NCBI GenBank assembly: GCA_002310055.1
Contig: DBXS01000016.1
Coordinates: forward strand, 29,923-40,864
Direction of reading: 5' to 3'
Source: Clostridiales bacterium UBA1206
GTDB lineage: Bacteria; Bacillota; Clostridia; Oscillospirales; CAG-382
Length of the DNA stretch: 10,942 nucleotides
The stretch's first letter is position 1. The number at the start of each line of letters is the position of its first letter. Positions 5,453-10,942 of the stretch are shown here, in pieces. The position numbers and the translations under genes are program-made. The notes under the pieces are model-generated. The model saw only the letters and a program-made list of their open reading frames with translations, had not been told where the DNA came from and did no database searches.

Positions 5453-6316
5453 TTGAAAAAATATCTTGCGCTGTTCATTGTCTTCTGCCTGGTCACGCTC
5501 GCCGTGCCGGATATCTACAGTATGCTCCCCGCGTCCCTGCGCGCGGAGGAAAAACGGGGAACCGACACCCCGGCGTACGCCGTGGAATGTATCTGCGGCG
5601 GCGAAAAAGTCACGCTGCCTCTGGAAGAATACGTTTGCATGGCGCTCGCCGGGCGCGGATACGCCGACCTGCCCGCGGAAGCGCTCAAAGCGCTGGCGTG
5701 CATAGAGCGCACGCGCGTCATAGCCGGCGAAGTCGCGGCGGTGGAAAAGGACGTCTCAATTCCCGCGAACGTGTCTTCGGCGGTCAAAGAGACCGAAAAC
5801 CTTTACATATCGTACGGCGGCGCGCCGATCGACGCTGCGGTGCATCAGTCGTCGCATCTGCGCACGGCTGGCGCGGATGAGGTATACGGATACGCAGTCC
5901 CGTATCTCGTCTCGGCCGAAACGCCCGAGGAGGCGCCTGCGTGCGAAAAATTCTTCACTTCCGCCGAAATTGCGCAATTACTCAAGGCAAACGGATACGC
6001 GTGCGACGAAAGCCTTCGCCTCAACGCCTGGCTCACTTACGTTTCGCATACCGAAAGCGGCAGGGTCGGCACGGCGTGGCTGTGCGGGAACCGGCTGAGC
6101 GGAAGCGAACTTGCGCGTATGCTGGGGCTCGGTTCCGCGTGCTTCGATATGGTTTGCGAAGACGGCGGATTCAAAGTGATATGCCGCGGCACGGGCGACG
6201 GTGTGGGGCTCAGCGTGCTCGGCGCACGCGTTATGGCGGAAAAGGGAAGCGCGTTCAGTGAAATTTTGCTTCATTATTTCAAAGGCATCGATATTTCGCT
6301 GAATAATACTCCGTAA
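5453..6316 (+). CDS. spoIID: Stage II sporulation protein D (SpoIID-like), catalytic residue not conserved
   Basis: A 287-residue protein with an N-terminal membrane anchor (about residues 4-19) and an extracytoplasmic SpoIID domain. SpoIID is a lytic transglycosylase that trims peptidoglycan during forespore engulfment with SpoIIM and SpoIIP. Recognisable blocks are LPLEEYVCMALAGRGYADLP, then AEALKALACIERTRV (residues 55-89), the VHQSSHLRTAGADEVYGYAVPYL region (130-152), and GTGDGVGLSVLGARVMAEKG (246-265). Compared with the usual AAEMP motif, AGRGY places Arg68 where the catalytic Glu is expected. The usual GHGVGMSQ reads GDGVGLSV, and the usual GG after the His-Ser-Thr motif is lost. The TTG start at 5453 has AAAGGAG eight bases upstream. 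spoIIQ follows after 45 bases with no terminator, the arrangement known from clostridia. It may be a non-catalytic paralogue or a diverged lineage-specific form. Confidence 0.82.
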   Translation: MKKYLALFIVFCLVTLAVPDIYSMLPASLRAEEKRGTDTPAYAVECICGGEKVTLPLEEYVCMALAGRGYADLPAEALKALACIERTRVIAGEVAAVEKDVSIPANVSSAVKETENLYISYGGAPIDAAVHQSSHLRTAGADEVYGYAVPYLVSAETPEEAPACEKFFTSAEIAQLLKANGYACDESLRLNAWLTYVSHTESGRVGTAWLCGNRLSGSELARMLGLGSACFDMVCEDGGFKVICRGTGDGVGLSVLGARVMAEKGSAFSEILLHYFKGIDISLNNTP

Positions 6317-6361
6317 TGCGGGTAAAATAAGGACAAACCAATTACAGGGGGAAACAAAGCA

Positions 6362-7084
6362 ATGGACGAAGAAAAGAACGAAAAAAGCAGATCCGGCGAT
6401 AACCGCTCCGCCGCGGGCAGGCGGATGCGCGTCGCGGGGGCGGTATATATAGCGCTTGCGGTCTGCGTGGTGACCGTAATGGTGCTTTCGGTGTATTCGG
6501 TCTCGGTCACGGTCCCCGACGAGATAGACGTGACTCTGCCCGAAGTGTCGAATCCGCACCTTGATCTGCCCAAAGAAAACGTGCGCGACGAATCGCGGGA
6601 AGTTCCCGTATCGCACGAACAGAGCGGCGTCACCGCCGAATCGCCCGACGGCACGCCGGCAGAGCCGCTGTACTACAAGCCCGTCAAAGGGAAGACGCTC
6701 AAAGGCTACCGTATGACTTCGCTGGTGTATTCCGCAACGCTAAAAGACTACCGCACCCATTCCGGGGTGGATATAGCCGGCAAGATCGGCGATAAAGTCG
6801 TGTGCTACGGCGACGGCGTGGTCAAAAGCGTAAGGAACGATCCGTTTATGGGCGTGACGGTAGAGGTGGAGCACGAATACGGACTCGTTTCGGTGTACCA
6901 GAATCTCGCTTCCGAACTGCCTTCGGAAATCAAAGTCGGCGCAAAGGTCAAAGGCGGCAGCGTCATCGGCGCGATAGGCGATACCGCCGCCGCGGAATGC
7001 GCGGACGAGGCGCATCTGCACTTTGAGCTCATACTCGACGGCAAGCAGATAGACGCCGAAAAAGAGCTTGCGCGAATAAACTGA
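6362..7084 (+). CDS. spoIIQ: SpoIIQ-like M23 (LytM) peptidase-family sporulation protein
   Basis: A 240-residue protein with a cytoplasmic N-terminus, one transmembrane segment (about 22-48), a variable linker and a C-terminal LytM/M23 domain (about 110-235). SpoIIQ sits in the forespore membrane and pairs with SpoIIIAH to form the engulfment zipper and feeding channel. The zinc ligands are complete: H133 and D137 (THSGVD) and H218/H220 (EAHLHFEL). It therefore resembles clostridial SpoIIQ, which retains zinc binding, rather than the Bacillus protein, which lost a ligand. The VYQNL motif (178-182) is typical of SpoIIQ in having Gln where other M23 enzymes have the catalytic His. The ATG follows AGGGGG by about ten bases. 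It is the last gene of the spoIID-spoIIQ unit and is followed by a terminator. The position next to spoIID separates it from general M23 endopeptidases. Confidence 0.87.
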   Translation: MDEEKNEKSRSGDNRSAAGRRMRVAGAVYIALAVCVVTVMVLSVYSVSVTVPDEIDVTLPEVSNPHLDLPKENVRDESREVPVSHEQSGVTAESPDGTPAEPLYYKPVKGKTLKGYRMTSLVYSATLKDYRTHSGVDIAGKIGDKVVCYGDGVVKSVRNDPFMGVTVEVEHEYGLVSVYQNLASELPSEIKVGAKVKGGSVIGAIGDTAAAECADEAHLHFELILDGKQIDAEKELARIN

Positions 7085-7117
7085 AAAAACGTCCCGCGCC
7101 GATAAAGAACAAAACGG

Positions 7118-7161
7118 CATACCGCTTGGGGGGAGCATAAACTCCGGCGGTATGTTTTTTT
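7118..7161 (+). terminator. Intrinsic terminator after spoIIQ
   Basis: CATACCGC (7118-7125) pairs with GCGGTATG (7147-7154), with an inner GGAG/CTCC stem, and is followed by seven T residues and then a second T-rich tract. It starts 34 bases after the spoIIQ stop codon. Confidence 0.9.
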
Positions 7162-7290
7162 GTTTTTATGCAAATCCCGCTTTTGCATTTTTTACTGTGC
7201 TCGTTGCGCATTTTGCCCGAAAACAACGCGAATGACTGCCGAAAAACGCCGAATAATGAATTTTACAAGCAAAAACTTGCAAAATGAGTA

Positions 7291-7319
7291 TTGACAAACG
7301 GCGAATCAGGTGTTATAAT
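7291..7319 (+). promoter_or_regulatory. Consensus sigma-A promoter of the citrate synthase operon
   Basis: TTGACA (7291-7296) and TATAAT (7314-7319) are perfect and spaced by 17 bases, with an extended -10 (TGTTATAAT). The start near 7326 gives a leader of about 42 bases. An imperfect inverted repeat (TTTTACAAG / CTTGCAAAA, 7261-7284) lies directly upstream of the -35 box and could be a regulator site. Confidence 0.87.
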
Positions 7320-7367
7320 CGCATTACTGCTATAAAAATATGTATATTTTTGCAAAGGAGGCGTCTT

Positions 7368-8774
7368 ATGGCATATTACGGAAATCAGTTCCAAAACGAA
7401 CGCTCGCCGGCTCTGAACGAGCGGCTTAAGTTCTATTGCGAAGAATGTCGCAAGAAAATATCGGTGGATTTTGAAGCGGCCAAAGGGCGCGACATCAAAT
7501 ACGGACTGCGCAATTCCGACGGCACCGGCGTGCTCGTCGGCGTCACGCAGATAAGCGACGTTCACGGCTACAATATGGTAGACGGGGTCAAAACACCCGA
7601 CGAAGGGCGCCTTTTCTACCGCGGTATAGACGTTTCAAAGATAATCGAAAGCTGCTCGGCGGAAAACCGTTTCGGGTTCGAGGAAGTGGCGTTTCTGCTG
7701 CTGTTCGGTTATCTTCCTTCGGCGCGCCAGCTCGAAAGCTTTTCCGGAGTTATGGAGGAAGTGCGCGAGCTGCCGTTCGGCTTTGTGGAAGATCAGATAA
7801 TCAAAGCCCCGTCGCCCGATATAATGAATAAGCTCGCTTCGTGCGTGCTTGCGCTTTACAGCTACGACGACCACGCCGAAGATAAAACCATGGAAAACAT
7901 TTTCCGCCAATGTATCGAGCTCACGGCGCGCGTTTCGCCCATAATGGTCAACGCGTACCAGGTCAAAAAGCGCTATTACGACCACGCGTCGCTGTTCTTC
8001 CATCCGCCGGCGACCGGACTTTCCACCGCCGAAAACATACTTTCCATTATGCGTATGGACCGCAAATTCACGCGCGAAGAGGCGCTGCTGCTCGATACTA
8101 TGATGATACTCCACGCCGAGCACGGCGGCGGCAACAATTCCACGTTCGCCTGCCGCCTGGTCACTTCTTCCGGGACCGATACGTATTCTGCCATCGCCGC
8201 GGCGATAGGCGCGCTCAAAGGACCGCGCCACGGCGGCGCCAACCGCAAAGTTATGGAAATGCTCGATTACATCAGGGAGGGCGTGCGCGACCATTCGGAC
8301 GACGAAGAGATCAAGGCGTTCTTAAAAAAGATACTCGAAAAACGCGCCGGCGACGGCTCGGGGCTCATCTACGGCATAGGCCACGCGGTCTACACCAAAA
8401 GCGACCCGCGCGCGCAGATAATAAAGGCGCACGCCATACCGCTCGCCAAAGAATCGCGCGACAAAGACGATCTCGATCTGCTCTGCGCGGTCGAACGGCT
8501 CGCACCCGAGGTGCTCGTTTCAAAAGGGAGCAAGCGCGCCGAGAGTATGTGCGCCAATTTCGACCTGTTTTCGGGCATCGTCTACCGTATGCTGAATATT
8601 CCGGAGGAACTCTACACTCCGCTGTTCGCTGTCTCGCGCATGGCGGGCTGGTGCGCGCATCTCATTGAAGAAGTTATGAATTACCGCCGCATCATGCGCC
8701 CGGCGTTCGTTTCGCAGGGCGGCCCCAACGATTATATCCCGCTGGAAAAACGCAAGGATATAAGGAGGACCTGA
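7368..8774 (+). CDS. gltA: Citrate synthase
   Basis: A 468-residue enzyme that condenses oxaloacetate and acetyl-CoA to citrate, the entry step of the TCA cycle. The catalytic triad is present: H288 (GPRHGGAN), H339 (GIGHAVYTKSDPRA) and D399 (ANFDLFSG). The substrate-binding LHAEHGGGNNSTF segment (248-260) and the YRGIDVSKII signature (84-93) are also clear. An N-terminal extension of about 60 residues and about ten extra residues between the first two catalytic His fit the longer clostridial form rather than the short Bacillus enzyme. An in-frame ATG lies further upstream near 7284, but it precedes the promoter. The ATG at 7368 has AAAGGAGG six bases upstream and is correct. It is the first gene of an operon with aconitase and isocitrate dehydrogenase. 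Confidence 0.95.
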   Translation: MAYYGNQFQNERSPALNERLKFYCEECRKKISVDFEAAKGRDIKYGLRNSDGTGVLVGVTQISDVHGYNMVDGVKTPDEGRLFYRGIDVSKIIESCSAENRFGFEEVAFLLLFGYLPSARQLESFSGVMEEVRELPFGFVEDQIIKAPSPDIMNKLASCVLALYSYDDHAEDKTMENIFRQCIELTARVSPIMVNAYQVKKRYYDHASLFFHPPATGLSTAENILSIMRMDRKFTREEALLLDTMMILHAEHGGGNNSTFACRLVTSSGTDTYSAIAAAIGALKGPRHGGANRKVMEMLDYIREGVRDHSDDEEIKAFLKKILEKRAGDGSGLIYGIGHAVYTKSDPRAQIIKAHAIPLAKESRDKDDLDLLCAVERLAPEVLVSKGSKRAESMCANFDLFSGIVYRMLNIPEELYTPLFAVSRMAGWCAHLIEEVMNYRRIMRPAFVSQGGPNDYIPLEKRKDIRRT

Positions 8775-8776
8775 AA

Positions 8777-10714
8777 ATGGCAAAGAATCTGGTACAAAAA
8801 CTCATAGAATCGCATCTTATAAGCGGCGAGCCGGTCAAAGGGAACTCCATAGGCCTGCGCATAGATCAGACCCTCACTCAGGACGCCACCGGCACGATGG
8901 CGTATCTGCAGTTCGAGGCGATGGGTATCGACCGCGTGAAGACCGAACTTTCGGCGGCGTATATAGACCACAACACACTGCAGACCGGTTTTGAAAACGC
9001 AGACGACCACAAATACATACAGTCCTGCGCCGCAAGGTACGGGCTCTGGTTTTCGCGCCCGGGCAACGGCATATGCCATCAGGTGCATCTCGAACGTTTC
9101 GGCAAGCCGGGCAAAACGCTCGTGGGTTCGGATTCCCACACCCCCACCGGCGGCGGAATAGGGATGCTTTCGTTCGGCGCCGGCGGACTTGACGTTGCGT
9201 GCGCCATGGCGGGGATGCCGTATCACATAACGATGCCCGCGGTGGTGGGAGTCGAGCTGAAAGGCAGACTTTCTTACGGCGTTTCGGCAAAAGACGTCAT
9301 ACTCGAGCTTTTGCGCCGCGTTTCGGTCAAAGGCGGCGTGGGCAAGGTGTTCGAATATTACGGCGAAGGCGTAAAAACGCTTTCGGTGCCCGAAAGGGCG
9401 ACGATCACCAATATGGGCACCGAACTCGGCGCCACGTCTTCGGTGTTCCCGTCCGACGATATCACGCGCGATTTCCTGCGGCGCGAAGGCAGGGAATGCG
9501 ATTATGTCCCGCTTTGCGCCGACGCGGACGCGGAATATGACGAATACATTACCATAGATCTTTCCGCGGTCGTTCCGCTCGCCGCCTGCCCCCATTCGCC
9601 GGACAACGTCGTTCCGGTGAGCGAGCTTCGAGGCGTTAAGGTCGACCAGTGCTGCATAGGTTCGTGCACGAACTCTTCGTATAACGACCTAATGAAAGCG
9701 GCGGCGATACTCAAAGGCAAAACGGTTTCTCCTTCGGTTTCGCTCACCGTGTCGCCCGGCTCCAAGCAGGTGCTTTCGCTCGTCGCAAAAAACGGCGGGC
9801 TCGCTGATATCATATCCGCCGGAGCGCGCGTGCTCGAATGCGCATGCGGCCCCTGCATAGGGATGGGGCAGTCGCCCTGCTCGGGCGGCGTTTCGCTCCG
9901 CACGTTCAACCGCAACTTCTTCGGCCGCAGCGGCACCCGCGACGCCGGCGTCTATCTCGTCTCGCCCGAGACCGCCGCGGCGAGCGCGCTTACCGGATAT
10001 ATCACCGATCCGCGCACCGTAAAGGGAATAGAAAACATCCCGCTGCCCGAAAGTTTCGAGCCTGACGATAATATGATAATCCCGCCCTTCGCGCCCGGCG
10101 ACGCCGTAAAGCAGACCGTAGTTAAGGGGCCCAACATCAAGCCGTTCCCCGTGGGCAAAAAGCTCGAAGACACGGTGCATAGCGAAGTCACGCTCTGCGT
10201 AGGCGACAACATCACTACCGACCACATAATGCCCGCCGGCGCAAAAATACTGCCGTACCGTTCGAACGTGCCGTATCTTTCCACGTTCTGCTTCACCGTA
10301 TGCGACCCGGAGTTTCCCAAGCGGATGGCGGAAAAAGGCACGGGCGTCATAATCGGCGGCTCTAACTACGGCCAGGGCTCTTCTCGCGAGCACGCCGCGC
10401 TGGCTCCACTTTATCTGGGCGTTCGTGCCGTAGCGGCGGTATCGTTCGCACGCATACACCGCGCAAACCTCATAAACAACGGGATTATCCCGCTGACTTT
10501 CAAAAACGAAAGCGATAAAGAAAAGTTTTCGCTCGGCGACGGTATCGAACTGCCCGACGTGCGTTCGCGCATAGCCGAGGGAAAAGATATAACAATCAGA
10601 AATACGTCGACAGGCGAAAGCGCTGCCTGTGAATGTAAGCTTTCGGAACGCGAAAAGCGGTGCCTGCTTGCGGGCGGGCTCATCAACGTGATAAGGGGTG
10701 ACAACAATGGCTGA
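8777..10714 (+). CDS. Aconitate hydratase, Aquifex-type
   Basis: A 645-residue aconitase converting citrate to isocitrate via cis-aconitate in the cytoplasm. The 4Fe-4S cluster cysteines are C297 (CCIGSCTNSSYND) and C357/C360 (CACGPCIGMG). Other signatures are GSDSHTPTGGGIGMLSFGAG near 118-137, GDNITTDHIMPAG (477-489) and the swivel-domain GGSNYGQGSSREHAALAP (527-544), whose SSR segment contributes active-site residues. The length and the compact domain order match the short, LeuC-LeuD-fusion-like aconitases first noted in Aquifex, rather than the ~890-residue AcnA. The gene starts two bases after the citrate synthase stop, with AAGGAGG inside the end of that gene. Its own end overlaps the isocitrate dehydrogenase start by eight bases, indicating tight translational coupling. 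Confidence 0.95.
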   Translation: MAKNLVQKLIESHLISGEPVKGNSIGLRIDQTLTQDATGTMAYLQFEAMGIDRVKTELSAAYIDHNTLQTGFENADDHKYIQSCAARYGLWFSRPGNGICHQVHLERFGKPGKTLVGSDSHTPTGGGIGMLSFGAGGLDVACAMAGMPYHITMPAVVGVELKGRLSYGVSAKDVILELLRRVSVKGGVGKVFEYYGEGVKTLSVPERATITNMGTELGATSSVFPSDDITRDFLRREGRECDYVPLCADADAEYDEYITIDLSAVVPLAACPHSPDNVVPVSELRGVKVDQCCIGSCTNSSYNDLMKAAAILKGKTVSPSVSLTVSPGSKQVLSLVAKNGGLADIISAGARVLECACGPCIGMGQSPCSGGVSLRTFNRNFFGRSGTRDAGVYLVSPETAAASALTGYITDPRTVKGIENIPLPESFEPDDNMIIPPFAPGDAVKQTVVKGPNIKPFPVGKKLEDTVHSEVTLCVGDNITTDHIMPAGAKILPYRSNVPYLSTFCFTVCDPEFPKRMAEKGTGVIIGGSNYGQGSSREHAALAPLYLGVRAVAAVSFARIHRANLINNGIIPLTFKNESDKEKFSLGDGIELPDVRSRIAEGKDITIRNTSTGESAACECKLSEREKRCLLAGGLINVIRGDNNG

Positions 10715-10942
10715 AAGAATCAAGATGGCAACGCCGCTCGTCGAGATGGACGGCGACGAGATGACCCGCATAATCTGGGAAAAGATAAAGCAAAAGCTCA
10801 TACTCCCGTACGTCGATCTCAAGACCGAGTATTACGATCTGGGGCTCAGACACCGCGACGAGACCGACGATCAGGTCACGGTGGACGCGGCGAACGCCAT
10901 CAAAAAATACGGCGTCGGCGTCAAATGCGCCACCATCACCCC
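10707..10942 (+). CDS. icd: NADP-dependent isocitrate dehydrogenase, eukaryote-like type (partial, runs off the window)
   Basis: The first 78 codons of an isocitrate dehydrogenase, which oxidatively decarboxylates isocitrate to 2-oxoglutarate with reduction of NADP. The segments TPLVEMDGDEMTRIIWEKIK, then YYDLGLRHRDETDDQVTVDA and KKYGVGVKCATIT match the homodimeric, eukaryote-like (IDH1/IDH2) subfamily closely. They differ from the E. coli-type Icd. The ATG overlaps the aconitase stop codon by eight bases, with AAGGGG about nine bases upstream. The catalytic Lys/Asp and the C-terminal half lie outside the window. It completes the set needed to make 2-oxoglutarate from acetyl-CoA and oxaloacetate. 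Confidence 0.93.
   Translation, partial: MAERIKMATPLVEMDGDEMTRIIWEKIKQKLILPYVDLKTEYYDLGLRHRDETDDQVTVDAANAIKKYGVGVKCATIT

Noticed and set aside
7326..7367. Riboswitch or attenuator in the citrate synthase leader
   Set aside because: The leader is only about 42 bases, A+T-rich, and shows no terminator or conserved aptamer-like structure.

Overview
The window most likely comes from an endospore-forming, probably uncultured gut-type member of the Clostridia. It carries a spoIID-spoIIQ pair, AGGAGG-type ribosome binding sites, many near-consensus sigma-A promoters with 17-base spacers, and a single tRNA-Gln with encoded CCA. Coding sequence is mostly G+C-rich. The stretch from about 2807 to 3660 is visibly more A+T-rich and may have a different origin.

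Layout. Positions 41-2303 (minus strand) hold a GH172/DUF2961 glycoside hydrolase and, upstream of it, an XRE-family regulator with a helical C-terminal domain; each has its own promoter. Positions 2511-2730 hold an unusual array of small hairpins set between four TGATAT and four ATATCA punctuation motifs. The array ends against the terminator of a minus-strand tRNA-Gln(UUG) gene at 2732-2806. Positions 2926-3705 are a compact two-gene plus-strand module: a winged-helix-like protein with an N-terminal coiled coil and a 98-residue partner. It has a consensus promoter with a 12-base palindrome over the -10 box and a strong terminator. Positions 3727-4218 (minus) hold a tandem-repeat YegP/DUF1508 protein with a consensus promoter. 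Positions 4297-5356 (minus) hold a translationally coupled pair: a zinc-finger (HC2) anti-sigma-like membrane protein and a short DUF4097-like membrane-anchored protein. No sigma factor is visible nearby. Positions 5453-7166 (plus) hold spoIID and spoIIQ, the forespore engulfment and channel genes, closed by a terminator. Positions 7291-10942 (plus) hold an operon for the oxidative branch of the TCA cycle: citrate synthase, Aquifex-type aconitase and the start of a eukaryote-like NADP-isocitrate dehydrogenase. Its gene junctions touch or overlap.

How the genes work together. The TCA genes convert oxaloacetate and acetyl-CoA to 2-oxoglutarate, most plausibly for glutamate synthesis. SpoIID and SpoIIQ act at the septum and intermembrane space during engulfment. 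The SpoIID copy here lacks the residue expected at the catalytic glutamate, while the SpoIIQ zinc ligands are intact. The observations most worth a second look are the punctuated hairpin array at 2511-2730, the small module at 2926-3705, and the degenerate SpoIID.
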